Of a DNA stretch of 64,000 nucleotides, positions 8,742 through 17,007 are shown piece by piece. The position numbers were made by a program, and so were the translations under genes. Location: positions 157,047 to 221,046 of the forward strand of contig NZ_LMMV01000024.1 of assembly GCF_001422405.1 (NCBI RefSeq), in the 5' to 3' direction. The notes beneath the pieces are model-generated. The model had not been told where the DNA came from and did no database searches. It saw only the letters and a list, made by a program, of their open reading frames with translations. The DNA is from Pseudorhodoferax sp. Leaf267 (GTDB taxonomy: Bacteria; Pseudomonadota; Gammaproteobacteria; Burkholderiales; Burkholderiaceae_C). Each line of letters opens with the position of its first letter. The first letter of the stretch is position 1.

Positions 8742-9971
8742 ATGATCACGCGAATCGACGTGCATGCGCTGGCCATCGGGATGTACATCGAGCGCTTCGA
8801 CGGCGCCTGGATGGACCATCCGTTCTGGCGCAACGGCTTCGTGCTCAAGAGCGCGGACGAGCTGGCGCGCGTGCGGGCTTCCAGGGTGACGGGCGTCTGG
8901 ATCGACACGGCGCGCGGCGTGGCGCCGGTGCAGCCGGTGCCCGTCGCTGCGCCAGCCCCACCGGCCGTTGCCGCCGCTGCGTCGCCTGTACCGGCCCCCG
9001 CGGCGCAGCGCCGCGCGCCCACCAGCATGCAGGACGAACTGCAGCACGCCGCCGGCATCTGCCAGGTCGCCAGGCAGGCCATCACCGCCGTCTTCGACGA
9101 GGCGCGCATGGGCCGGGTGCACGACTGCATGGCGGCTCGCGGCCTGGTCGAGGACATCAGCGACTCCGTCATGCGCAACCCCGGTGCGATGGTCAGCCTG
9201 GCCCGGCTGAAGACGGCCGACGGCTACACCTACATGCATTCTGTGGCCGTCTGCGCGCTGATGGTCGCCCTGGCGCGCCAGCTCGGGCTGGACGAGGAGC
9301 AGACGCGCGCGGCCGGCCTGGCCGGGCTGCTGCACGACATCGGCAAGGCCCGGTTGCCGCTCCAGGTGCTGAACAAGCCCGGCGCGCTGACCGAGGCCGA
9401 GTTCGCCATCGTGCGCGGCCACCCCGAGTGCGGCTACGCCATGCTGGCCGCCGTGGGCGATGTCGACGCCGACGCCATGGACGGCTGCCTGCACCACCAC
9501 GAGAAGATGGACGGCACGGGCTACCCCCACGGGCTGGCCGGCGCGCAGATCAGCCTCGTCGCGCGCATGTCGGCCGTCTGCGATGTCTACGACGCCGTCA
9601 CGTCCGAGCGCCCCTACAAGAAGGCCTGGGACCCGGCCGAGGCCCTGCGCCGCATGGCCGGGTGGACCGACGCGCACCTGGACAAGCACCTGTTCCAGGC
9701 CCTGGTCAAAAGCATCGGGATCTACCCCGTGGGCTCGCTGGTGCGGCTGAGCTCGGGCCGGCTGGCCGTGGTCATGGACCAGTCCGACGCGCTGGTCGCC
9801 CCGCGCGTGAAGGTGTTCTATTCCACCAGGTCGCAGGCACGCGTGCCGCCCGAGGTGCTGGACCTGGGCCGCCTGGACGACGAGAAGATCGTGGCGCGCG
9901 AAGACCCCCGCAAGTGGCGCTTTGCCGACCTGAACGAGCTGTGGGGCGGTTTCGCGGCGCAGCCCTGGTAA
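8742..9971 (+). CDS. HD-GYP domain cyclic-di-GMP phosphodiesterase with DUF3391
   Basis: 409 residues from ATG 8742; ATG 8730 would add four. Residues 1-about 60 (ITRIDVHALAIGMYIERFDG) form the DUF3391 domain commonly placed before HD-GYP; residues 60-95 are an Ala/Pro linker. In the HD-GYP domain the metal ligands H198-D199 lie in LLHDIGK and the GYP motif is GTGYP at 258-262 after HHEKMD, so the metal site looks complete. It should hydrolyse c-di-GMP to pGpG/GMP in the cytoplasm. No receiver domain is present, so the N-terminal domain or protein level must supply control. Confidence 0.93.
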   Translation: MITRIDVHALAIGMYIERFDGAWMDHPFWRNGFVLKSADELARVRASRVTGVWIDTARGVAPVQPVPVAAPAPPAVAAAASPVPAPAAQRRAPTSMQDELQHAAGICQVARQAITAVFDEARMGRVHDCMAARGLVEDISDSVMRNPGAMVSLARLKTADGYTYMHSVAVCALMVALARQLGLDEEQTRAAGLAGLLHDIGKARLPLQVLNKPGALTEAEFAIVRGHPECGYAMLAAVGDVDADAMDGCLHHHEKMDGTGYPHGLAGAQISLVARMSAVCDVYDAVTSERPYKKAWDPAEALRRMAGWTDAHLDKHLFQALVKSIGIYPVGSLVRLSSGRLAVVMDQSDALVAPRVKVFYSTRSQARVPPEVLDLGRLDDEKIVAREDPRKWRFADLNELWGGFAAQPW

Positions 9972-9984
9972 GGTCGTGCGCACG

Positions 9985-10890
9985 ATGCAAGCCACCCTGG
10001 ACACCCTGCAGCGCCACTTCGTCGCGCGCGCCCCGCACATGGTCGACATCGGCCTGGCCGTCACCGCTATCGGCGAGGGCCGCGCCGCCATGCGCCTGCC
10101 CGACCGACCCGACTGGCTGGGCGACCCGGCACGCGGCCTGCTGCACCCGGGCCCGCTGATCGTGCTGGCCGATTCCTGCTGCGGCCTGGCGGTCGGCGTG
10201 TCGCTGCGCGAGCGCGCGCCCATCGCCACACTGGACCTGCGCATGGACTACCTGCGGCGCGCCGAGCCCGGCCACGACCTGCAGTGCGAAGCGCACTGCT
10301 ACCGCATCACGCGCAACGTGGCCTTCGCGCGCGGCGAGGTCTGGCAGGCCGAGCGCGACCAGCCCATTGCCAGCGTGCAGGCGGCCTTCATGCTCTCCAC
10401 GCCCGGGCAGCGCCCGCCGCCCGATCCCGCCGCGCCAGCGGCCGACGCGCCGCCCGATTGGCAAGTGCCCGCAGGCGATGCGCCGGTGCTGGACGGCGTG
10501 GCAATCCCCTACGCCGACTACCTGGGCATCCGGCTCGCCGAGCAGGGCGCCAGGCCGGTGTTTCGCCTGCCGTTCCAGCACCGGCTGATCGGCAACCCGC
10601 AGTTGCCCGCCCTGCACGGTGGCGTGGTGGCCGGCTTCGCCGAGACCGCGGCCACGCTGCACCTGATCCGCGCCATCGGCGGCGCCAAGTTTCCGAAGTG
10701 CGTGGACTTCTCGATCGACTACCTGCGCAGCGGCCGGCCCGAAGACACCTACGCCAGTTGCGAGGTCGTGCGCCTGGGAGGCCGCGTGGCGCTGGTGCAG
10801 GTGCGCTGCTGGCAGGGCCGCGGGCCTGCGCTGCCGATCACGGTGGCGCGCGGACACTTTTTGTTGACCGATCCGGCCGTGCCGGCTTGA
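9985..10890 (+). CDS. Tandem hotdog-fold thioesterase (PaaI-like)
   Basis: 301 residues, about twice a single hotdog domain. The first half (about 1-140) has LLHPGPLIVLADSCCGLAV, and the second (about 165-300) has PALHGGVVAGFAETAATLHL followed by a FSIDYLRSG strand, each matching the PaaI-type core in which a glycine-rich helix start binds the acyl-CoA carbonyl. The protein would hydrolyse acyl-CoA thioesters. Conserved acidic residues sit at the helix in both halves (D in the first, E in the second), so both sites could be active. Preceded 13 bp earlier by the HD-GYP gene and followed by a DOPA-dioxygenase-like gene. Confidence 0.85.
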   Translation: MQATLDTLQRHFVARAPHMVDIGLAVTAIGEGRAAMRLPDRPDWLGDPARGLLHPGPLIVLADSCCGLAVGVSLRERAPIATLDLRMDYLRRAEPGHDLQCEAHCYRITRNVAFARGEVWQAERDQPIASVQAAFMLSTPGQRPPPDPAAPAADAPPDWQVPAGDAPVLDGVAIPYADYLGIRLAEQGARPVFRLPFQHRLIGNPQLPALHGGVVAGFAETAATLHLIRAIGGAKFPKCVDFSIDYLRSGRPEDTYASCEVVRLGGRVALVQVRCWQGRGPALPITVARGHFLLTDPAVPA

Positions 10891-10898
10891 GGGGAGAG

Positions 10899-11258
10899 AT
10901 GAACATGAGCTTGCGCGCCCCGTCGCTGATCCAGGACTGGCATGCCCATGTCTACTTCGACGCGGCCACGCGCGATGACGCCTGGCACTTGCGCGAGACC
11001 ATCACGGCCGAACTGGCGGGCCGCATGCAGATGGGCCGCTTCCATGAGAAGCCGGTCGGGCCGCATCCGATGTGGAGCTACCAGCTCGCCATCGCCGCGG
11101 CCGATTTCCCGTTCGTCGTGGGCTGGCTCGCGCTGAACCATGGCGCGCTGGACGTGTTCATCCATCCGAACACGGGCGACGATCTGCGCGACCACCGGGA
11201 CAGCGCGCTGTGGCTGGGGCGGTCGCATGTGCTGAACCTCGCGGCGTTCAGCGGCTGA
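10899..11258 (+). CDS. DOPA 4,5-dioxygenase family protein
   Basis: 119 residues, the usual size. It carries the family's histidine pattern: WHAHVYFD near the N-terminus, GPHPMWSYQ mid-protein, and NHGALDVFIHPNTGDDLRDH near the C-terminus. The fungal and plant members open an aromatic ring; bacterial ones are mostly uncharacterised. ATG 10899 follows GGGGAGAG, a strong ribosome site directly overlapping the end of the thioesterase gene region. Its last 11 bases overlap the 3' end of the DUF3253 gene on the other strand, so the two operons converge. Confidence 0.87.
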   Translation: MNMSLRAPSLIQDWHAHVYFDAATRDDAWHLRETITAELAGRMQMGRFHEKPVGPHPMWSYQLAIAAADFPFVVGWLALNHGALDVFIHPNTGDDLRDHRDSALWLGRSHVLNLAAFSG

Positions 11259-11511
11259 GCGGGCCTTGCCGCCCCAGCCGGATCGGCCCGCCCGGGCTGG
11301 TCGCGTCCACCGGCACGCCGCGCCGCGTCACCCGCAGGCGCTGATGCGCCGCCAGGCTCTGCGCCACCTGCCGCACCTGCGGCATCAGCGCGCGCCAGGG
11401 GCCGCCTGGCGGCACCAGGGCACGCGCCACCTCCGAGGGGCAGATGGTCGCGCCGTCCCGTCGCGTGGCCAGCAGCGCGAAGATCTGGGCTTCGATGGCG
11501 GCGGGGGTCAC
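11248..11511 (-). CDS. DUF3253 domain protein
   Basis: 87 residues from a GTG at 11511 that overlaps the stop of the DUF72 gene as GTGA. It reads as one compact winged-helix-like domain with IEAQIFALLATRRDGATICP and SEVARALVP, then VRQVAQSLAAHQRLRVTRRG, the recognisable core of DUF3253. The CPSEVAR segment is conserved in the family. Function is unknown. As the last member of an mpg-DUF72-DUF3253 chain with overlapping ends it is probably co-translated with them. Confidence 0.8.
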   Translation of the reverse strand: MTPAAIEAQIFALLATRRDGATICPSEVARALVPPGGPWRALMPQVRQVAQSLAAHQRLRVTRRGVPVDATSPGGPIRLGRQGPLSR

Positions 11512-12257
11512 ACGCAGCCCCGCAAGCGCAGCGCATCCGAAGCCGCCGCGCCGCAGGCCGTGTTGTCGAAGACGCACCAGCGCTCGGCCGCCGCAGGCCA
11601 GCCGCGCAACTCGGCCGCACGGGCCTGCAGCCAGTCGTCGCCATAGGCCGAGTAGTACATGCGCGGCGCGCCATGCCAGCGGTGGTACAGCACGGCGCCC
11701 GCGCCATCGCCGGCCGGGCCGAGCCAGCCGCCCGGCACGGCGGCCGCCGGCCAGCGCGCTGGGTCGGCCGCCACGCGCCCCACGCGCAGCTGCGCCAGCA
11801 GTCGGTCGGCCGCCGGCGTGAACCAGCTGGCATGGCGCGGCTCGCAGACCACCGCGCCATCGAACAGCCCGGCGAGCAGGCCGAAGAAGGTGCGCACCGG
11901 CCGGGCTTCGAACGCCAGCGAGGGCGGCAGCTGCACCAGCAGCACGCCTAGGCGCTCGCCCAGCCCGGCCACTTCCGCGAGGAAGCGCGTGAGCGGCGCC
12001 CGCGCGGCGCGCAGGCGCTGGTCGTGCGTGATCTGACGCGGCAGCTTGACGGCGAAGCGAAAGCCGGCAGGCGTCTGCGCGGCCCAGCGCGCATAGACCT
12101 CTGGCCGGTGGCTGCGGTAGAACGAGCTGTTGATCTCGGCGCAATTCAGCACGCGGGCATGGCGCGCCAGGTGGCTGCCTTCGCCCGGAAAGTCCTCGGC
12201 CAGCGCGCGCGGAATGCTCCAGCCCGCCGTGCCGATGCGCACCGGCGTGCGCGTCAT
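11508..12257 (-). CDS. DUF72 (YecE-like) TIM-barrel protein
   Basis: 249 residues. The family hallmarks are RIGTAGWSIPRAL at the N-terminus, LNCAEINSSFYRSHRPEVYARWA, and FRFAVKLPRQITHD, followed by LGVLLVQLPPSL and VVCEPRHASWF. These match the DUF72 barrel with its conserved E, F and H residues. The start ATG at 12257 overlaps the TGA of the glycosylase gene by four bases. No biochemical role is established for the family; the neighbouring DNA repair gene hints at nucleic-acid work, which is only inference. Confidence 0.9.
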   Translation of the reverse strand: MTRTPVRIGTAGWSIPRALAEDFPGEGSHLARHARVLNCAEINSSFYRSHRPEVYARWAAQTPAGFRFAVKLPRQITHDQRLRAARAPLTRFLAEVAGLGERLGVLLVQLPPSLAFEARPVRTFFGLLAGLFDGAVVCEPRHASWFTPAADRLLAQLRVGRVAADPARWPAAAVPGGWLGPAGDGAGAVLYHRWHGAPRMYYSAYGDDWLQARAAELRGWPAAAERWCVFDNTACGAAASDALRLRGCV

Positions 12258-12823
12258 GCGAAGCGCCGGCTGACATGGCGCGAGCCGTGCAGGCCAAAGC
12301 GCCAGGGCATGTCCACGGCCTTGGAGATGCCGATGCGCACGCCCACCGCCAGCCGCGGCGCCACGGGCGCGGGCTGCAGCGAGAACGGCGCGCGGTCCAG
12401 CGGCAGGCCGTCGTGCGCGCGCGTGATGCCCAGCGCCTGGCCGACGCGGCCGGGCCCGCTGCACAGCAGCCGCTCGTCGTCCAGCCCACGGCGCAAGCGC
12501 ATCGCATCCAGCCCGTCGGTGGGCTCCAGTGCGCGGATCAGCACCCCGGCGCCATGGCCGGCCTCGCGGCAGACGACGTTCAGGCACCAGTGGATGCCGT
12601 ACGAGCGGTACACATAGGCATGGCCCGGCGGGCCGAACAGCGAGGCGTTGCGCGCCGATAGGCCGCTGAAGCCGTGCGAGGCCGGCTCCGTGGCGTCGTA
12701 GGCTTCCGTCTCCACTATGCGGCCGCCAACGCCATCGACCAGCAGCAGGGCGCCGATCAGCGCACGCGCCACGTCGACCGCGGGGGCGCTGAAGTCGAAG
12801 GGAGTGAGGCATTGCATGGGCAC
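12254..12823 (-). CDS. mpg: DNA-3-methyladenine glycosylase (AAG/MPG family)
   Basis: 189 residues, typical for bacterial AAG. The catalytic Glu lies in GRIVETEAYDATEPASHGF, the intercalating Tyr region is GHAYVYRSYGIHWCLNVV, and LLCSGPGRVGQALGI follows. It removes alkylated or deaminated purines such as 3-methyladenine and hypoxanthine from DNA as the first step of base excision repair. Two ATGs (12823 and 12817) are possible starts. The stop overlaps the DUF72 start by four bases, giving translational coupling. The 103 bp upstream to the PEP-CTERM gene hold no clear feature. Confidence 0.93.
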   Translation of the reverse strand: MPMQCLTPFDFSAPAVDVARALIGALLLVDGVGGRIVETEAYDATEPASHGFSGLSARNASLFGPPGHAYVYRSYGIHWCLNVVCREAGHGAGVLIRALEPTDGLDAMRLRRGLDDERLLCSGPGRVGQALGITRAHDGLPLDRAPFSLQPAPVAPRLAVGVRIGISKAVDMPWRFGLHGSRHVSRRFA

Positions 12824-12926
12824 AGTCTGCGCCAGGAAGCGTGCGCGCGGGAGCGCCGGTTCACCGACGCTGCGGTAGGAGCGGCCCGGGCCCGGCGGTG
12901 GTCCGGCGCCGCTTGCCGCGGGGGTG

Positions 12927-13604
12927 TCAGCCTGCCCTACGACGCCGCAGGCCCAGCGCCATCAGGCCGCCGCCGAGCAGCAGCAGCGAAGACGGCTCGG
13001 GCACCTCGGCCGCGACGATGGGCGTCTGGCGCAACGTGAAGCGGCTGAGCTGGCTGGGATGGAACGCGGCCAGGCCATCCGGCACGTCCACCGCGAATTC
13101 CAGCGCCAGGCTGCCGACCGAAGGCACGCTGCCGCCCGACCAGTCGATGCGGTCGTCCAGCTGGCGCAGCACGGGGAACAGGGAGGCGAGCGACGCGGGG
13201 TCGGCCCCGGGCGTGTCGAAGTCCAGCCCATCGGCGCCGGAGGCCGTGAACGCCGCGCCCACGCCATAGCCCAGCTCGAAGCGGAACCCGATCCAGGCCT
13301 GGCCGGTGTTGTTGACGAAGTTCTGCGCGAAGCGGTATTCGGTGGTGCCGCCCGAATCGCTGGTGGCGAACTCCACGTCCAGCGGGCCGAGCGTGTTGAA
13401 GAACACGCTGTAGGGGACGGCGTTCGGGCTGGTCGACGTGGCGTTGTCGTTGTTGGGCGCGGGCGCGGTGACCGGGCCGATCGTGGCGGTGGACGCATCG
13501 GGCAACAGCACGGTGGCGACCGACGACACCGTGGCACCCTGCGCGCCCCCGGCGCACAGGACCATGGCGGACGCCGCCAGCGCGGCGAAACGAAGCGTGT
13601 GCAT
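12927..13604 (-). CDS. PEP-CTERM sorting domain protein
   Basis: 225 residues from ATG 13604, preceded by GAAGGAGGG. A signal peptide (about 1-22, MHTLRFAALAASAMVLCAGG) leads a Ser/Thr/Asn-rich extracellular region without Cys. The C-terminus has the full tripartite sorting signal: VPEPSS, a hydrophobic LLLLGGGLMALGL and the basic RRRR tail. Such proteins are processed by an exosortase (EpsH type) and usually belong to exopolysaccharide or biofilm matrix. No exosortase is in this window. The central region resembles other PEP-CTERM proteins only in general composition, so a specific role cannot be given. Confidence 0.92.
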   Translation of the reverse strand: MHTLRFAALAASAMVLCAGGAQGATVSSVATVLLPDASTATIGPVTAPAPNNDNATSTSPNAVPYSVFFNTLGPLDVEFATSDSGGTTEYRFAQNFVNNTGQAWIGFRFELGYGVGAAFTASGADGLDFDTPGADPASLASLFPVLRQLDDRIDWSGGSVPSVGSLALEFAVDVPDGLAAFHPSQLSRFTLRQTPIVAAEVPEPSSLLLLGGGLMALGLRRRRAG

Positions 13605-13836
13605 GGGGCCCTCCTTCTGCGGTGGGGCGAAGACCATAGGCTTCGCGCGGCTTGTGCGCATCCCCCCGGGCGCGGCTTCCAGGGCAGGGCCCACGGCGAC
13701 AGGCTCGTCTGCCCTCGATGTCATCGGCGCCGCTCAGCTTCGGCGGTGCCCCCGTGCCGGCGTGTGCGCACCTAAGATGGCCATGGGCGGGGCAGTGGTG
13801 CCCGTCGTGCGCAGCGACTCGCCCATGGAGGAACCG

Positions 13837-14109
13837 ATGATTCGCAAATGCTGTGTGGCGCTGGCCTGGGGCGCCCTGGTCACGGTCGGTGCGCAGGCGC
13901 AGACTGCGTGGCCGGATTTCATGCCGCGCCTGCAGCCCGGCGTGTCCGAAAGTCCTGTTGATTTCGAGGCGTTCAAGGCCTCGGGGGGCCAGGGACGATT
14001 CTTGGAGTTCCAGCCCGCGCCGGGACGCGATGGCCACATGCTGCACGTCGAGCCATCGCTATGGACACCCGTGGTGGATGCCTACATGGCGGAGATGGAT
14101 CGCCGGTAG
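13837..14109 (+). CDS. Small secreted hypothetical protein
   Basis: 90 residues. ATG 13837 is preceded by GGAGGAA at 13827-13833; an in-frame ATG at 13825 is less well placed. A signal peptide (MIRKCCVALAWGALVTVGAQAQ, about 1-22) is followed by a short polar domain of about 68 residues with no cysteine and several prolines. I do not recognise a family. It is transcribed divergently from the PEP-CTERM gene, sharing a 232-bp intergenic region, and stands before the toxin-antitoxin remnant. Confidence 0.65.
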   Translation: MIRKCCVALAWGALVTVGAQAQTAWPDFMPRLQPGVSESPVDFEAFKASGGQGRFLEFQPAPGRDGHMLHVEPSLWTPVVDAYMAEMDRR

Positions 14110-14133
14110 CGAGAGGATGGCTGCGGCTCCGTT

Positions 14134-14489
14134 TCAGCCCTGAGAGCCCAGGTGCGTGGCCATGCGGTCGACAGCTGCGGCTAGCGTCGGCAAGTCTTGT
14201 TCGACGACCAGCCAGACGGCGCCGAGGTCGACGCCCAGGTAGCCATGGACGATCACATTGCGGAACCCGGCGAGTTCGCGCCACGGGATCTGCGGCTCGG
14301 TGCCTTTGATATGGTTTGACAAGCGCTGGCTCGATTCGGCCAATGTCTGCAGATTGCGGATCACGGCGTCTTGCACCAACCGGGACCGTCGAAGCGGGCG
14401 TGTTCGGCGTTGGTGTATTCGAGGATCCGGTCCAGGCAGTCGCGCATGTGGGCGAGCAACACCCGGTCCGACTCGGGGCTGGGGATCAC
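14134..14489 (-). pseudogene. hepT: HepT-like ribonuclease toxin, frameshifted
   Basis: The gene should begin at GTG 14489, overlapping the mntA stop as GTGA. The first part encodes VIPSPESDRVLLAHMRDCLDRILEYTNAEHARFDG, a normal HepT opening. At about 14383-14388 one base is missing relative to the open frame, which resumes in another frame as LVQDAVIRNLQTLAESSQRL and runs to 14134. The resumed part keeps the RNase motif R-X4-H-X-Y as RNVIVHGY. An inserted base would restore about 119 residues, the family length. Either the toxin is inactivated in this strain or the base is a sequencing error. Confidence 0.8.
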
Positions 14490-14770
14490 AGCGGCACAGC
14501 GAGCGCCATCACGCGCTCGCGCAGCGCAGGGTGCAAGCTCGCCTCGGTCACGACATCCACACGACGGCCCAGCAGTTCCTGCGCATCGAGCAGCAAGCCG
14601 CCCAAGGCGAGGGCGCTGGTGCTTGGCGCCAGGGTCACCAGCAGATCGACGTCGCTGTTGTCGCTGTCGTCGTCACGGCTCATGGAGCCGAAAACCCGAA
14701 CACCTGTGACGCCGCGCCTGTGTGCCAAGGCGAGCAATTCAGCGCGGTGGGTTTCGATCAGCGCATGCAT
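14486..14770 (-). CDS. mntA: MNT-domain antitoxin adenylyltransferase MntA
   Basis: 94 residues from ATG 14770; an ATG at 14821 would add 17 poorly conserved residues. The nucleotidyltransferase signature GS-X10-D-X-D is complete in VFGSMSRDDDSDNSDVDLLV, and a third acidic residue follows in GRRVDVVTE. MntA proteins of type VII toxin-antitoxin pairs silence HepT by adding AMP units to the Tyr of its RX4HXY motif. The hepT partner directly follows with a four-base overlap but is broken, so this antitoxin may have no active target here. Confidence 0.87.
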   Translation of the reverse strand: MHALIETHRAELLALAHRRGVTGVRVFGSMSRDDDSDNSDVDLLVTLAPSTSALALGGLLLDAQELLGRRVDVVTEASLHPALRERVMALAVPL

Positions 14771-14830
14771 GGACGGCAGTGTAGCCAGCTTGCAAGTGCC
14801 GAGCTTCGGGTCTGGCGGCATTCCCGGCCG

Positions 14831-15538
14831 CTACGGCAACGCCAGCGGCGACAGCGTCGCCCGCAGCCGCTCCGCCCGCGACGGCTCGGCCTGCTCCGTC
14901 TGCAAGCCTTCCTCCACATTCCCGATATGCCGCAGCATGCGCTGGCGTGCCTCGGCCATGTCGCCGCGCTCCATGGCCGCGACGATGGCCTCGTGGTCGT
15001 TGCAGGATTCGCCGGCGTCGTGGCGCGACTGGTAGAGCGTGGCGGCCAGCGTGGTGCGCGCGGTGAGGTCGCGCAGCACATCGCACAGCAGGCGGTGGCC
15101 CATCTCCTGCGCCAGGCAGACGTGGAAGTCGGCCAGCAAAAACGCCCGGGTGGCGGCGTCGGCGCCGTCGATGGCTTCGCGCTCCTGGCCGATGTGGCGG
15201 CGCAGCGCGCGGATGGTCTGGGCCAGCGGCTTGCCTTCGGTGCCCAGGATGCCGGCCTCGACGATGCGGCGCGCGGCGAAGGCGTCGCGCGCTTCCTCGG
15301 CCGAGGGCTGCACCACGTACCAGCCGCGCTTGGGCTGCACCTCGACGAAGCCGCGCGCCTGCAGCTGCATCAGCGCCTCGCGCACCATGGTGCGGCTCAC
15401 GCCGAAGTTGTCGGCCAGCGCCTGTTCGCCGAGCCGCTCGCCGGGGGCGAGCTTTTGCGCCAGGATGGACTGCACGACACGCTCGGCGATGACGGTGGGG
15501 CTCACTTCGGGCAGGGCGGGGGCGGGGCGGGCAGACAT
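14831..15538 (-). CDS. GntR family transcriptional regulator, FCD (FadR) subfamily
   Basis: 235 residues. The N-terminal winged helix (about 15-80) includes LAPGERLGEQALADNFGVSRTM and VREALMQLQARGFVEVQPKRG. The C-terminal all-helical FCD domain holds D-X3-H and later His residues (FHVCLAQEMGH, SCNDHEAIV, MLRHIG) that usually bind a metal and an organic-acid ligand. It lies six bases downstream of dctA on the same strand. It probably represses dctA and itself by binding the paired TTGCATGCAA palindromes before dctA; that link is inferred from position and symmetry. Confidence 0.92.
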   Translation of the reverse strand: MSARPAPALPEVSPTVIAERVVQSILAQKLAPGERLGEQALADNFGVSRTMVREALMQLQARGFVEVQPKRGWYVVQPSAEEARDAFAARRIVEAGILGTEGKPLAQTIRALRRHIGQEREAIDGADAATRAFLLADFHVCLAQEMGHRLLCDVLRDLTARTTLAATLYQSRHDAGESCNDHEAIVAAMERGDMAEARQRMLRHIGNVEEGLQTEQAEPSRAERLRATLSPLALP

Positions 15539-15544
15539 GGTGGC

Positions 15545-16867
15545 CTAGTGTGCCGCAGCAGGCCCCGGGTACGGCACGGCCGGGTCGGCCGCCACCACTT
15601 CGTCTTCCACCGGCTCGCCGTTCAGCACGGCATGGGCGCGCTGGCGGTCGATGTCGCCCTCCCAGGCGGCCACGGCTACGGTGGCCACGCAGTTGCCGAT
15701 CAGGTTGCCCAGGGCGCGGGCGATGCCCATGAACCAGTCGACCGACAGCACCAGCACCAGGCCGATGGCCGGGATCGCAGGGATGGCCTGCAGCGTGGCG
15801 GCCAGCACCACGATGGCCGAGCCCGGCACGCCGTGCGCGCCCTTGGACGTGACCAGCGCGATGGCCAGGATGGCCAGCAGGTCGGACATGCTGACCGGCG
15901 TGTTCGTGGCCTGCGCGATGAACACCGCGGCCAGCGTGATGTAGATGGAGAACGCATCGAGGTTGAACGAGTAGCCGGTGGGGATCACCAGGCCCACCGT
16001 GGAATCGCGGATGCCCATGCGGCGCAGCTTGGCCATGATCTGCGGCAGCACGCTGTCCGACGAGGTGGTGGCGAACACGATGGTCAGCTCCTCGCGCAGG
16101 TAGCGCAGCAGCTTGATCAGGCTGAAGCCGGACATGCGCATCACCGCGCCCAGCACCACGAACACGAACAGCAGCACGGCGACGTAGAACAGGCCGACCA
16201 GCATGCCCAGCTGCTTGAGCGAGCCCAGGCCGTACTTGCCCACCGTGAACGCGATGGCGCCCAGCACGCCCAGCGGCGCCAGCTTGATGATGATGCCCAT
16301 GATCTTGAACAGCACCAGCGACAGCGTGTCCACCAGCTGCGCCACGGGCTTGCCGATGTCGCCCAGCAGCGCCAGCGCGCAGCCGAACAGCACGGCGAAC
16401 AGCAGCACCTGCAGCACGTCGCCCGTGGCGAAGGCATTGACCACGGTGGTCGGGATCAGCTTCATGAGGAAGTCGACCGTGCCGCCGCTGGTCAGCTTCT
16501 CGGCATTGCTCGCGTAGGCGGCCATGGCGGCCGGGTCCAGCGCCTTGGGGTCCACGTTCATGCCCACGCCGGGCTGGAACACATAGGCCAGCACCAGCCC
16601 GAGTGCCAGGGCCAAGGTCGTCAGCACCTCGAAGTAGATCAGCGCCTTGATGCCGACGCGGCCCACGCGCTTCAGGTCGCCCGCGCCGGCGATGCCGTGC
16701 ACCACCACGCAGAACACCAGCACCGGGATGATCATCTTGATCAGCTTGATGAATGCGTCGCCCAGCGGCTTGAGCTGGATGGCGAAGTCGGGGGCCAGCA
16801 GGCCCAGCGTCGCGCCGAGTAACAGCGCGATCACGACCTGGCCAAAGAGGGAACGGAAAAAGCGCAT
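15545..16867 (-). CDS. dctA: C4-dicarboxylate/proton or sodium symporter DctA
   Basis: 440 residues from ATG 16867, which follows AAGGAGCAT. The DAACS-family features are complete: eight membrane helices, the serine-rich re-entrant hairpin FATTSSDSVLPQIM, and VIPTGYSFNLDAFSIYITLA in helix 7, which holds the substrate and cation sites. It imports succinate, fumarate, malate or similar acids across the inner membrane. The Ala in NLDA replaces the usual Gly of NLDG, a minor change. It is co-transcribed with the GntR regulator downstream. Confidence 0.93.
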   Translation of the reverse strand: MRFFRSLFGQVVIALLLGATLGLLAPDFAIQLKPLGDAFIKLIKMIIPVLVFCVVVHGIAGAGDLKRVGRVGIKALIYFEVLTTLALALGLVLAYVFQPGVGMNVDPKALDPAAMAAYASNAEKLTSGGTVDFLMKLIPTTVVNAFATGDVLQVLLFAVLFGCALALLGDIGKPVAQLVDTLSLVLFKIMGIIIKLAPLGVLGAIAFTVGKYGLGSLKQLGMLVGLFYVAVLLFVFVVLGAVMRMSGFSLIKLLRYLREELTIVFATTSSDSVLPQIMAKLRRMGIRDSTVGLVIPTGYSFNLDAFSIYITLAAVFIAQATNTPVSMSDLLAILAIALVTSKGAHGVPGSAIVVLAATLQAIPAIPAIGLVLVLSVDWFMGIARALGNLIGNCVATVAVAAWEGDIDRQRAHAVLNGEPVEDEVVAADPAVPYPGPAAAH

Positions 16868-16881
16868 AGGGATGCTCCTTG

Positions 16882-16916
16882 TTTGCATGCAAGCGTCTAA
16901 AAATCTTGCATGCAAG
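16882..16916. promoter_or_regulatory. Paired palindromic operators upstream of dctA
   Basis: Two identical 10-bp palindromes, TTGCATGCAA, stand at 16883-16892 and 16906-16915, with centres 23 bp apart (about two helical turns). The second extends to the perfect 12-mer CTTGCATGCAAG. They lie 16-49 bp before the dctA ATG in an AT-rich stretch. Such short dyads fit binding sites of GntR/FCD dimers, and the regulator gene sits at the end of the same operon. Confidence 0.72.
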
Positions 16917-17007
16917 AAATATAGACAAGACTTGCGCGCGAGCTATGCGGGTTTTCCTGGGGATTCGCGCGGACGGCGCAACGCAAGTCGCGTGCCGCGC
17001 CGGATGT

